The notes below the pieces were generated by a model. That model was given only the letters and a program-made list of their open reading frames with translations, was not told the origin of the DNA and ran no database searches. The translations under genes and the position numbers were made by a program. Shown one piece after another: positions 1 to 11,714 of a stretch of 64,000 bases of DNA (positions are counted from its first letter, which is position 1; every line of letters begins with the position of its first letter). Source of the stretch: Anthonomus grandis grandis (Eukaryota > Arthropoda > Insecta > Coleoptera > Curculionidae); contig NC_065564.1 of the NCBI RefSeq assembly GCF_022605725.1, positions 6,364,698 to 6,428,697 on the forward strand, written 5' to 3'.

Positions 1-103
1 CCTAAATAGGATCTGCTGCATTTATTTTTACTTTTTGTACATGATACCATAACAATTGTTTAAAATCAACGCTTATCAATGTCATGTTTAAAGATTATTG
101 CTA

Positions 104-408
104 ATGGAAAACTTTACCAATCAAGAATTGGCGGATATGCATTTGGCATACGGAGCAACAAACTGCAATGCACGAGCAGCATCACGGTTTTATCATGAAC
201 GTTATCCCGAACGACAGCATCCTGGATACAAAAAGTTAATTGCGGTTCATCAGCCGCTTGCTGAGACAGACATGTTTAAGACCAAGATGCATGATACTGG
301 TGTTGTATGCTCAAACCGTAAGAACGGTCGAATTTGAAGAAGAGGTGCTTCAGCGAGTTGCCGATGAACCATCAAATAGCACACGTGACGTCGTCTGGCG
401 GGTACTAC
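104..408 (+). pseudogene. Mariner-like transposase, N-terminal part (broken)
   Basis: The frame opens at ATG 104 (MENFTNQELADMHLAYGA), typical of the N-terminal helix-turn-helix of this family. It shifts frame near 295-315 and continues as RTVEFEEEVLQRVADEPSNS, then RDVVWRVL, where a P-type element is inserted. Some residues expected in the second helix-turn-helix look deleted. It is not functional as it stands. Confidence 0.8.
401..408. repeat. 8 bp target-site duplication, left copy (GGTACTAC)
   Basis: Identical to 4195-4202. Joining the two flanks with one copy restores the mariner reading from WRVL into LHEQ. Confidence 0.9.
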
Positions 409-3400
409 CAACACCCACTCAAAGACAAGGCCTTAGTGCTTGACGCGTGACGTCATCGATGTGGGCCACCGATTTTTAAAAACCAAGGGATTTCCTATGC
501 TAATATATCAATATTTGGCTTATTTTAAAAAATGCTAGGAATAGAATACAGTTCAGGAAACATTCAAAGGTATGTTTTAGTTCTGGTTGAATGTCAGGTT
601 AAATATTATTGTGTAATATTAAATGCAGACTCCCAACTCCTCTACATCTGCGCCAAAATTCAACATATGTATTTAGGTATTTATAATAATTTTTTTATAC
701 CATCAAGTAGTAAAAAATGTTATTATATACACATAAATACATATATTGAACTATTCCACACCTTGTCATAATTAAGAAAATTTAAAGAAAACTGTCATAA
801 TCAGGAATGTCATATTAATTAGAATCATTTAAAGTAAATCAATTGGATAAAGAACTAAATTAATTACCTAGGACCTACATAGTCTTTAGATTCAAATATA
901 TATTTTATATGTTTTTTTGTAAGTAGACTATTTAAAGTTAAAATAAACTTGATAAAGAACTATTATATTTTAATTAGTAGTGTTAGTGGCTGGTATATTA
1001 TATATATAGCCTACTTCGTTAGGGTATCCAGTTTTCTTTATTTACTTGTTTTTTTTAATTGATCATTATTCTTAGTGCAATAATTTTTTAAAAGTGTATT
1101 GGATATACTTTTAATAATTATCTTTAAAACATCTATTGCATTATGAATAGTGCATCCATCAAAATGTAATACATGTTTTTGTGCAATAGAATATTTTAAA
1201 ATAACTGACACATGAACTGTCTTTTGTTATAGGGTTGTAAAAATATGTCCTCAAATTCATTTATTAATCTGTTAAAAATTATGTAAGTCAAAGATACAAT
1301 ATTTACAACTTGGTCTTGGGAATATAACAGCCCTCCACGATTTAATTTATTAATTAGGTCAAAATTGTCTTCAACGATAAATTGCTCATTATATACCAGT
1401 TTTCCTTTACAGCTGTCACATTTTAGCTTTTTGACTGTAACATAGCAACAATAACCATAAATATGTAATTAATGGCAATATGTCCTCGATGCTCTGAAAA
1501 TGATCATCATTTACTGAAATTTGGGACAACAAGGTTTGAATTTGGGAAAAGTCTTCTGGAGAGGAATAATTATCATCTAGGTCATAATCGGGAAGCTCAT
1601 AGAACTTATTAATTTTAATAGGGCCAAAACTGCGAGACTGAAGTGTTAATATAGATTGAATTCTAAGTCTCTTTTCTGTCTCATACAACTGTCGTACAGA
1701 GATGTGATAATGAGAGCAGTCCATAAACAGTATTGCTGAAAGCAGTTCTTGTTTGTCAAGTAAGAGTTTTAGAAAAATTACTAGGTTGCCAAGTTTAGTA
1801 TCAAGCCAGCTTAGTAATTTTTCTAAGAATTCAATCTTGGGATCTATGTCAATATCAGTGAGTGTTTTTTAACAATTGGTTCTTGAAATATGTCTCGTTT
1901 ATGTTTGCCTTTGAATGGGGTTTTGACATTCACAATTTTCCACCATGCTGTTATTATGTGGACAAAATCAGCAGTATCTTCAGAAAATGGTATACGGCTA
2001 CCAAAATGCCTCAATGCTTCTACTACGAAAGAATTAAAAATTTTCAAAGAGAGTTTAACATTCTGTCTTTCTAAAAGATGAGGGAAACAATGCTTTTTGG
2101 TTTAAAAAATAGCCAAACTTTAAAAGCTTATCATACTCCAGTTCATGTAATTTTGTAATTGCAGAAAAAGAAGCAAATTTTTTCTTCGAAGTGTCAAAAT
2201 CAGGAAAATAAAATTTTTGGTCTGGTTTAGAGTTAAGCCAATTATTAAATACACATTTAAGTAAGTGAACTGTGTTAAATAGGTAAAATAATGGCCTCTA
2301 ATTATCTATGGGATGAGGATAAACAATGCTAAGTTGGTCTGCAGTAAAAAATGACTAATGGCTTTCCCGTTAATGGCATTATTATCACACTATTAAAAAA
2401 CTATGTACCCAATCTGCTCTAAATTTTCAATAATTTGCTTCATAAAATTATGAAGTATGTCTGATGTAATTTTGGAGATGAGAGCTATATGAACTACTTC
2501 CTTAAAGCTGGAACACACACTTGTAATCATAAAAGTAAATGCCGAGGAAGCTAGAGACTTATTATTGACTGATGTTCCAGTGATATTACCACCTTTATAG
2601 TCCATGTAAGGGTCAATATGAATTTCATCAAAAAGTAGTGTCACAAATCTCTCATTATCCTTTAGTAAACTAAACACATTTCGGGCATAAGTTAAAAACA
2701 TTTTTTTTTCATCTATGTGGGGATCGGTCATGTGTTTGTTACAAATACCCATTATAGTTTAAGGATGTGGTAAAATTAGGAATCCATACCTAATTTCTTA
2801 AATACTTGTACGCATGAGGACTAATAGTATAGATTATAGAAGTCAAAACTATTGTACTACTTGAATATCAATCTGTACCTTTCCTTTGCAGTTGTAAATT
2901 GAACACACGTTTCATTTTTTTTATGTCATTTGATGGTTTGACATGATCGAGAATAGTATTGCCAAGGGTATTGGTAGCAGTCTCAGTAGCAGTATTTGGA
3001 TTTAAGTCACAGTCGGGGTTGTCATTATTGGTAACATTTTCCTCCAAAGGCAGGGTAATAATAGTAAGGTCTATTGCTTCAAGTATTGCATATAAATCAT
3101 CTAAACTATGGGAAGTATATGGAGTTTTAAATTTTTATATTAAAACACAAACTGGCTTGCTATATAAAAAAGTTTCAAAAGTCAGCCATGGTTTTAGTAA
3201 TTCTATTGTAAAAATTTTACCTGTGTTGGAATCTTGAACTTAATATGTATAATAAAACGTATAATAAAGTACTCTTTATTATACTACCTTCAAGAAAATG
3301 AGCTTCACATACTTTGGTGTTGTTTGTGGGCTCAAAGTCATCTCTGTGTATGGCTTTTACCCATTTTCCCCTTAGATTTAGGTATATCATTAGGAAAACC

Positions 3401-4194
3401 GAAGACATGCACTTTAGGTCCGTTTTTATAGTTTCTGTTACAACCCGGAACACAACACTTTTGAGGCATATTTACACTCTGGTATTAACTACAAGGTGAA
3501 CTAGGAGAAAAACATTAAATTAAACACGAACTAAAGTATTACAGTTTGATATAAACAAATAAAACCGCGACCGAGAACCGGATTTTCCGAGGATTTTTCT
3601 AGTCCGAAATTACGATTTTGCGATTTAAAAGTACGCGAAGAGTTTACATAAATATAACATACAGGTTTCGCGGAAATAAACAATTCCGATTTTAGAAAAA
3701 AACACAAAAATGAGCTAATATTTACTGCGGATCCCGTCAGAAATACCGGCAACCACAGAACATAAATATAAACAACCTAACCTCTCGTTTTTCATCAGGT
3801 GGCACAACTAGTAGATGCGCCGTTGTCAGATTTATATAGAAAGAACTCCTATTGGCAAGTAACAAGGTATTAGATAAATGATAAAATTTGAAAAAATGGA
3901 AATTTAAATTATAAAAAGAGAAATAAGGATGCACTCTTTTTTTTTTTTAACTAAATTGTAAAGTAAGAGCAGTCAAAGATATAGATTTAATTATTTTAAG
4001 ATAGTAATACATCATCCTAATGTTCACGGCAATCTGCAAAGTCTGGCAGCGTTGCAGGCAGCCTTCCGTGGACGAACACCGGCAGCGTCAACAGCTGAAT
4101 TCACGCGAAAATCAACCCGAAGTGCATGGCCCAAACGTGTGACGTCACGAGCAAAATTTTTTGGAGCGGTTTGTCCTTTTGTAGAGGTGTTATT
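409..4194 (-). mobile_element. P-type DNA transposon (THAP/P element) inserted in the mariner
   Basis: The sequence GGTACTAC occurs directly on both sides (401-408 and 4195-4202), a perfect 8 bp target duplication as made by P elements. The mariner reading continues across it. Ends are weakly inverted (CAACACC.. versus AATAACACC.. read inward). Subterminal inverted blocks TGACGTCA (448-455 and 4140-4147) and TGGGCCA (462-468 and 4127-4133) are placed about 40-65 bp from each end. Inside lies a degraded THAP-domain transposase on the minus strand. Total 3,786 bp. Confidence 0.88.
1416..3469 (-). pseudogene. P-element/THAP9-like transposase relic
   Basis: ATG 3469 opens a THAP zinc finger (CCVPGC, then VFGFPND, KWVKAIHRDDFEP, CEAHF). 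The C2CH ligands are present, but a one-base frameshift near 3365 splits the domain. A middle segment around 3140-2885 carries DDLYAILEAIDL and ends near a possible donor. From 2752 down to 2393 comes the RNase H-like core (LLFDEIHIDPYMDYKGGNIT, SSAFTFMITSV, EVVHIALISKIT). Stretches at 2290-2100 (FNNWLNSKPDQKFYFPD) and 2047-1844 (FGSRIPFSEDTADFVHIIT, NVKTPFKGKHKRD) are typical of P/THAP9 transposases. The C-terminal part runs to 1416. Several frameshifts and stops make it inactive. Confidence 0.87.
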
Positions 4195-4202
4195 GGTACT
4201 AC
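4195..4202. repeat. 8 bp target-site duplication, right copy (GGTACTAC)
   Basis: Right-hand partner of 401-408. Its length of 8 bp fits P elements (and hAT), and the THAP-type transposase settles on P. Confidence 0.9.
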
Positions 4203-4904
4203 ACGAGCAACAACTCCATCCTTACCACTTCCAGAAAGTTCAAGGTATGACTGCAGCCGATTATCATCCTAGAGTTCAATTTTGGCGATTGCTTCTGGAT
4301 CACATCATTGCACAACCAAATTTTTTACGATATGTTTTGTGGACCGATGAAGCCTCTTTCACAAGAGACGGTATTTTTAATAGTAGGAATAGCCATGTTT
4401 GGGACGAAGAAAATCCTTATGCAATTTTTCCAAGAAAACATCAGAATTGTTGGTCTGTCAACGTATGGGCAGGCATTGTTGATGATTATTTAATTGGGCC
4501 GTACCTTCTACCGGAACGGTTAACAGGACCTATTTATCTGCGTTTCTTGGAGGAAGTTCTCCCAGAACTCCTTCAAAATGTTCCACTAAACGTTAGACAG
4601 CAAATATGGTTTCAGCATGATGAAGCGCCGGCTCACTTTGCTGTACAAGTACGCGAGTATTTGGCTCAGCGGTTTGGGCACCGTTGGATTGCCAGAGGTG
4701 GAGCAGTTTCTTGGCCTCCTAGGTCACCCGATTTAACGTCGCTCGATTTTTTTCTTGTGGGGACATGTAAAGTCTTTAGTCTACGAAACTCCAATAGAAT
4801 CAGAGCTAGACTTAATTGGACGAATAACAGCAGAATTTGAAATCATTCAAAACGAGGATCCAATTTTTAGTGTAGTCATTGCGGCGTTTAAATCGGTGTA
4901 TTGA
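4195..4904 (+). pseudogene. Mariner-like transposase, catalytic part (broken)
   Basis: The frame resumes after the insertion with LHEQQLHPYHFQKVQGMTAA, then the first Asp in LWTDEASF, the second in WFQHDEAPAHF and the third in SPDLTSLDFFL. A frameshift lies near 4755 just after the third Asp. The downstream frame (VKSLVYETPIESELD) ends at TGA 4902-4904. All three catalytic aspartates are present, but the gene is interrupted by a 3.8 kb insert and at least two frameshifts. Confidence 0.85.
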
Positions 4905-4977
4905 AATTTTGAACAATTATTGTTGTGATGGTATCATATACAAAAGGTAAAAATAAATGCATCAGATCCTATTTAGG

Positions 4978-6634
4978 TAATTAATATTTTTTCTAAATTT
5001 AAACGCGTCTTAGGGCCGTAGTGGCGTAGTGACACATTTCCGGACATGGGTTCTTATACTCAAATGGATTCTACTGTTGCACTGAACAACCCCTAGAAGT
5101 TTGATCCCATAGTTCTGAAACACCCTGCATACATCACGAAATATTCCTAATTTGTCACACATAGCCCTTTTTTACTACAACATAAAATACATCGCTTTTT
5201 ACATTCTGGACTATTTGTTTTAATTTAGCCATTGATATCAATTCTAATGGAGTTTCTCGGGGTATTACGATAAATGATGTTTGGCTCGAGGAATCTTTTG
5301 AAGAAGCATGCAAAATTAACATGCAATTGTAGCCTCGTCAGTGACAACTTGGGTATCAAAAATTATTTCCCCTTGTATACATTGATTTTTTCCCTGTAGA
5401 AGAATCTTAAGGTTTTTCCATAACTCTTTTGGATTATTTTTATTTTGATGGATTGGGGTAAAAAAATCAAAGGAATCCCATAAGGAGCATCCCAATTAGT
5501 CCGTTTTTTTATTGATTTTGATGAACAAACTTGGATTTCAAAGTCCTAATTTGTCCCTTTTTTATGAAATTTGCTAAATAAAAATTAATTTCAAAGGAAT
5601 CCTATGTATAAAATACAAATTTTCTTTTTTTTCATGGAATTTGGGCAAAAAAATTAAAATATTAAGTGCCACAAAGGTATTAAGATACACATTAATTATT
5701 TAATCTTACCTATAAGGAAAAAAAACGAAAATTTAAGATTATAACAAATAAGCTTAGAAGGCTTGACAGATACAAAGGTTTGAAACAAATAATTATCGTT
5801 AATGTTCAAAAACCGAAGAAAGCAAGAACGAAAGAAGTGTTTGCCAAGTGTAATACATAGTTCCGGTAAAATAAATTTGAATTCCAAAGGGATATCATAA
5901 GAAAAAATCTCAAATGGTCCTTTTTTATTTATTTCAGTAATAATAAATAAATTTCAAAGGGATCCCATGGAAAAAATCCCAAATTAATCTTTTTTTAGAA
6001 AGTTGATATTCCTGAGATCTTGGATATTTATATAATTCAAAAACAAATTACATAATATAAAGAAAACCAAAGAAGGCTATAAGCTTCCTCACAAACTTGT
6101 TATAAAGTTAATTAATTTTTAAAATTGTTGATCTTGGAAGATTGAAATTTTCAAATAAAGGAGGAAATAAGTTCAAATGCCTGGAAGAAGAAGACAGCCA
6201 ATAAAATATTTACTACTCTGGAAGAAATACATTTATTTGGATTTTCTTTCTGGAAAAGTAAATTGAATTCCAAATTAAAATCCTAATTTGTAATTTTTCT
6301 CCCGGAGATTTGTTGTTCAACATAACATAACTGAAATGGTATAAGCCAATTCTCTTCCAATAATTGTCTGAAATTCCAACGAATATTTTCGTTCCCGAAA
6401 AATGTGAATAAAATATCCCCTGAGAAATGGCATTACCCAATTTCCTTAATAAAAGTTGGAAGCAGGGCCAAGGTAACTTTTATAATGAAAATCAACGAAA
6501 TCCGACCATTGAAAGGGAAGTTATTATTGACCAAATTGCACCGAGATAACCAATAAAGTAACATAGCACCCAGAAACTTGGATACAAAAATCATAACTTA
6601 AATGACTACTCTAATAAATTATGAATACGCTCAC
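4978..6634. other. CNOT1 intron downstream of exon m: old repeats
   Basis: No coding exon is visible. At 5014-5065 there is a tRNA-like pair of RNA polymerase III boxes (tggcgtagtga, then gggttc 31 nt later), compatible with a SINE head but weak. Around 5440-6000 a diverged direct repeat (core caaagg-atccca, at about 5470, 5595, 5885 and 5955) recurs. From about 6470 to 6600 the sequence resembles the 44-47 kb satellite monomer (ccgaccattg, gaagttatt, gaccaa). Confidence 0.5.
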
Positions 6635-6942
6635 CTTCAAGTTGGGTATGAACGGGTCCGGTAGTCGCATCGTGCGCGGAAAAGCAGACAAGATCAGGTT
6701 TCGCATCTGGATGCAGTTCGGCGGTATGACGTCGCAAAATCCGTAGTAGTAATCGCACAGGAACTCGGGGAAATCGTGCAGGAGCACCAGCAGGACCCTG
6801 AGGGTGCCCTTGTAAAGCATCGTAACCGGTTTGGCGAGTTCCGCGTTACGTAAGAAGGGCGCGAGGTATTTGAAGAGGTCGACCAGCAACTGCGCGTATA
6901 ACGGCCAACATTTTTGTTGCGGTGTCGTGGCTAACATGCGAC
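6635..6942 (-). CDS. CNOT1: CNOT1 exon m: Not1 domain, continuing
   Basis: 308 nt, phase 1 in (tttag|GT) and phase 0 out (AAG|GTGAGC). It carries RMLATTPQQKCWPLYAQL, LFKYLAPFLRNAELAKP, YKGTLRVLLVLLHDFPEF and CDYYYGFCDVIPPNCIQ, ending PFIPNLK, the most conserved block of CNOT1. The protein must continue further left. No exon-like sequence occurs between 1 and 6634, so that whole stretch is intron. Confidence 0.98.
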
Positions 6943-7369
6943 CTAAAATCGATTTGTTTATTTTAAATTAGGTCAATGGATTCAGAAGAGAAACGGCTTA
7001 AGGTCGTGAGTTTCTCACATAAAAATCCTAATTTTTCTCCTAAAGTAATTTAGTGGTACTGAATAACTCATAAGGAATATTATTCCTATTATTATTTGTT
7101 CTGATTGGTTGTTAGACATAAAAGACCCTTTTTACGTATAGTAAACATCTATTTGTATCTTTAAGAATCCGATGGAAAGATTCTAAATTTCGAAAAAAAT
7201 AAAATATTTTTTATATTGAAGAAATTTGAAATTTAATAAGTCGAGTTAAATGAATTCCACTTTAAACATGATTTAATAGTAGTCCAAACGTGTCGAGTGC
7301 ATGTTCGGTTTGCAATTATTTATTTAATGAGAACGAACATCCTATAGGGGACTTTTTAGATATTTGAAT
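6943..7369. other. Non-satellite start of the l-m intron
   Basis: AT-rich with no recognisable gene or repeat monomer. It separates exon m from the satellite array. Confidence 0.6.
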
Positions 7370-10300
7370 AAAACTGTTTCTACTGCATGGATTTTATTTT
7401 TTTTTTTAAAGAACGTTAAGAGCGTCTTTTAAAATAAAAATGAAGCAAATCGAACCAGTAGAAATCGAGTTATGAACTAAGTACCCAAAACTGTTCAAAA
7501 TTATATAAAAACAAACACTTGACATCCAAAATTGTCAATATAAAGAATTGTGCTTTACGGATCTTGTTCATTTCTTTACTAAAACGTTAAAAACAACACC
7601 GAGCATCTTTTAAAACAAAAATGAAATAAATCGAATCAGTAGAAATCAAGTTATGAACTAAGTTACCCAAAACTGTTCCAAATTATACAAAAAAAGAACT
7701 TGATTTCCAAAAAATGTCAATATAAAGAAATTTAGGTTAGCGATCTTGTTCATTTCTTTACTATAACGTTAACAACAACTCCGAGCATCTTTTAAAATAA
7801 AAACGAAGCAAATCGAACCAGTAGAAATCAAGTTATGTACTAAGTTACCCAAAACTGTCCCAAATTATACAAAAAAAACACTTGATTTCCAAAAATGTCA
7901 ATATAAAGAATTCTACTTAACGGATCTTGTTCATTTCTTTAGTAAAACGTTAAGAACAAATCCGAGCATCTTTTAAAACAAAAATGAAGCAAATCGAACC
8001 AGTAGAAATCGAGTTATGTACTAAGTTACCCAAAACTGTCTCAAATTATACAAAATAAGAACTTGATTTCCAAAAATGTCGATATAAAGAATTCTACTGT
8101 ACGGATCTTGTTCATTTCTTTACTACAACGTTAACAACAACACCGAGCATCCTTTAAAACAAAAATGAAGCAAATCGAACCAGTAGAAATCAAGTTATGA
8201 ACTAAGTTACCCAAAACTGTTCCAAATTATACAAAAAAAACACTCGATTTCCAAAAATTTTAATATAAAAAATTCTATTGCACGGATTTTGTTCATTTCT
8301 TTACTAAAACGTTAACAACAACACCGAGCATCTTTTAAAACAAAAATGAAATAAATCGAACCAGTAGAAATCGAGTTACGAACTAAGTTGCCCAAAACTG
8401 TTCCAAATTATACGAAAAAAAAAAAACTTGATTTAATAAAATGTCAATATAAAGAATTCTACTGCACGTATCTTGTTTATTGCTTTACTAAAACCTTAAC
8501 AACAACTCGGAGCATCATTTAAAAAAAAAACATATAAAGTAAATCGAAGAAGTAGAAATCAAGTTATGTACTAAGTTACCCAAAACTGTCCCAAATTATA
8601 CAAAAAAAAAACACTTGATTTCCAAAAATGTCAATATAAAGAATTCTACTGTAGGGATCTTGTTCATTTCTTTAGTAAGACGTTAAGAACAAATCCGAGC
8701 ATCTTTTAAAACAAAAATGAAATAAATCGAACCAGTAGAAATCAAGTTATGTACTAAGTTACCCAAAACTGTTCCAAATTATACAAAAAAAAAAAACATA
8801 TTATTTCGAAAAATGTCAATATAAAGAATTCTACTGTACGGATTTTGTTCATTTCTTTACTAAAACGTTAACAACAATCCCGACCATCTTTTAAAACAAA
8901 AATGAAAAAAATCGAACAAGTAGAAATCAAGTTATGTACTAAGTTGCCCAAAACTGTTCCAAATTATACAAAAAAAACACTTGATTTCCAAAAATGTCAA
9001 TATAAAGAATTCTACTTTACGGATCTTGTTCATTTCTTTAGTAAAACGTTAAGAACAAATCCGAGCATCTTTTAAAACAAAAATGAAGCAAATCGAACCA
9101 GTAAAAATCAACCAAGTTACCTAAAACTGTCCCAAATTATACCAAAAAAAGCGATTTTCAAAATTATGAATAAAAAAAATCTGTTGCATGGATTTTATTA
9201 ATTCTTTCAACAAAACATTACGAAAGATTTCAAGTATTTTTTAAAATAAAAATGAAACGAATCAAAGCAGTAGAATTTGAGATAGAAATTACACGCCAAA
9301 TTACCCAAAACTCAAAATAAAAAAAATGATTTTTAAAAATTTCAACATAAAAAGTTCTACTGCATGCATCTCTTTAATTTCTTTACTAAAACGTTAAGAC
9401 CGATTCCAAGTATATTCTAAAACAAAAATTAAGCAAATTGAAACAATAGAAACCGAGTTATGAGTCAAGTCACCTCAAATTATGAATTATTCAATAAAAT
9501 CTAATTCCTCAAAACTGAATAAAAACTCTCCTTGTGCATGAATTTTATTAATTCCTTCAACAAAATAATAGGAAATATTTCAAGGATCTTTTAAAACAAA
9601 AATGAAGCAAATCGAATCAGTAGAAAGGGAGCTAGGAGCCAAATTCCCCAAATATTGCTCGCATTAAAAAAAAACTTATTTTCAAAATCTTCAATTAAAA
9701 AAAAACACTTCACGGATTTTCTTCATTTCTTTACTAAAACGTTAAGAAGAGTTCCAAGTATCTTGTAGAACAAAAATGAACTATATCGGAGCAATAAAAA
9801 CCGAGTTATAAGTCATGTTATCCCAAATTATAAATTTTGCTAGAGAATTAAATTTTTCAAAAATTTCAATGAATATTCTCCTTTGGCATGGATTTTGTTC
9901 ATTTCTTCACTAAAACGTTAAGATTGACTCCGAGTATCCTTTAAAATAAAAATGAAGCAAATCGTAGCAATAGAAGTCGAATTATGAGCCACGTTACCTT
10001 AATTTATGATTAATGCAAGAAAACCGAATTTTTCAAAAATTTCAATAATAATTGTCCTTTTGCATAGATTTTTAAAATTCCTTTAACAGAACATTAGAAA
10101 AGATTCCAAGTATCTTTTAAAATAAAAATGAAACAAATCGAAACAGACGAAACAATGTTATGAAGCAAATCACTCAAAACTTACTTAAATCCATAAGGAG
10201 AACAAAAATTAATTTTTAAAAATTTGAATTAAAAAAAATCTACTGTATAATTTTTTAATATTTATCTATTAAAACGTTAAGAAGGTTTTCAAGTATATTT

Positions 10301-11045
10301 TAAAATAAAAACCAAGCAAATCGGTAAAGCAGAAACCATGTTATGAGTCAAGTTACCTCAAATTATGAATTTTGCCAGAAAATCCAATTTTTTAAAACCC
10401 TGAATAAAAACTCTTCTTTTGTATGGAGATTTTTTAAATTCATTCAGAACAAAACGTTATTCAATTCATAAAACAAGAATGAAGCAAATGAGGCAAAAGA
10501 AACACAGATATGACTCAAAGAAAACATTACAAAGAAAAACTGGCTCTCAAAAATTTGAATAAAAAAAATTCTACTGCATGGATTTTGTTCATTTCTTTAC
10601 TAAAACGTTAAAAACAACTCCGAGCATCTTTTAAAACAAAAATGAAGCAAATCGAACCAGTAGAAATCGAGTTACGAACTAAGTTGCCCAAAACTGTTCC
10701 AAATTATATAAAAACAAACACTTGACATCCAACATTGTCAATATAAAGAATTGTACTTTACGGATCTTATTTATTTCTTTACTAAAACGTTAACAACAAC
10801 ACCGAGCATCTTTTAAAACAAAAATGAAGCAAATCGAATCAGTAGAAATCAAGTTATGAACTAAGTTACCCAAAACTGTTCCAAATTATATTAAAAAAAA
10901 AACACTTAATATCCAAAAATTCTAATATAAAGAATTCTACTGCACGGATTTTGTTCATTTTTTTACTAAAACGTTAAGAACAACTCCGAGCATCAATAAA
11001 AATAAAAATAAAGCAAATCCAAGCACTAAAAACAAAGATACGAGC
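7370..11045. repeat. Intronic satellite array, about 181-187 bp monomers
   Basis: About 20 head-to-tail copies. The anchor ggatcttgttcatttctt recurs about every 181 bp (7560, 7742, 7923, 8104, 8285) and then every 184-187 bp, mainly because A-runs vary. The conserved core reads tcttttaaaacaaaaatga, then aaatcgaa, gtagaaat, aagttatg and aagttaccc. The middle (about 9200-10500) is more diverged than both ends, the usual picture of an array homogenised in blocks. Copies at 10560-10980 again closely match those at 7400-9100. Confidence 0.92.
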
Positions 11046-11073
11046 GAATTTCTGCCGCATAAGGTACACTCAC

Positions 11074-11701
11074 CGATAAACACCCTATGCGAGATCAGCT
11101 CGAGCCAGGCGTAACAAAACCCGGCGGCAAACTTGGACGGCCTCAAAATGTGAAACGTGTGACAGTACGCGTTCAACACATGGAAATTGATCGCCTCCAG
11201 GACCGGCTCAGGAGCATTCAACTCCAAGAACAACATCGTGAAGATCCTCTGGTACGGCATCTGATGGAACTCGGTGCCGCGATTGTCGTGGTCCTGTAGC
11301 AGACAACCGGCCACGATGCCCAACACTTTGTTCAACAGTTGCACCTTCGTCGTCGTGTTACTCGAATCTCCCGAATGTTTCACCAAAAGTGCGATCAAAC
11401 GCACGAACGCGTCCAGGGTGTGGTAACACTTCGACCTCAACAATCCGCTGTTCGGGTTCGATTTGTCGGCGAGGGCACGATAAACGTTCTCGACGCACAA
11501 TTGGGTGCTCAGTCGGAAGAAGCGGGAGATCAGATCGTCGGTTTTGAAGATGCCGTGGAGGTTCAGCTGGTGCACGAACATGCTGAAGGATTTCGTAGAG
11601 TCTCGGCCCTGTTGTGAGTTGTGGATGGAGATCCACTCGCGTAGGAGGTAGTCGGTTTTTTCGACCAGGCCCGGTGGGTCTTCGTAGGTCAATGAGCGCA
11701 C
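11074..11701 (-). CDS. CNOT1: CNOT1 exon l: C-terminal Not1 domain, first part
   Basis: 628 nt, phase 0 in (ccag|GTG) and phase 1 out (G|GTGAGT). The motifs YEDPPGLVEKTDYLLREWI, RDSTKSFSMFVHQL, DAFVRLIALLVKHSG, LLNKVLGIVAG and ELNAPEPVLEAINF are diagnostic of the Not1 superfamily homology domain that binds the CNOT2-CNOT3 module. Satellite monomers start 14 bp upstream of the acceptor and about 30 bp downstream of the donor, so the exon stands alone inside an array about 8 kb long. Confidence 0.98.
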
Positions 11702-11714
11702 CTGGAAGATCAAA

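Larger units (their letters stand above)
1..4977 (+). mobile_element. DD41D mariner-like element, split by a P-type element
   Basis: Terminal inverted repeats of about 60 bp match between 1-60 and 4917-4977 (both read inward CCTAAATAGGATCTG), with TA directly after the right end. The window begins at or very near the left terminus, so the left TA cannot be seen. The transposase is on the plus strand, interrupted at 408/4195. The catalytic acidic residues sit in LWTDEASF, WFQHDEAPAHF and TSLDFFL, with 41 residues between the second and third, the DD41D spacing known from rosa/Visitor-type mariner relatives. It lies in a CNOT1 intron, antisense to the gene. Confidence 0.85.

Noticed and set aside
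5014..5065. tRNA gene
   Set aside because: A-box and B-box-like words are present, but no cloverleaf with acceptor and anticodon stems can be formed. At best a SINE head.
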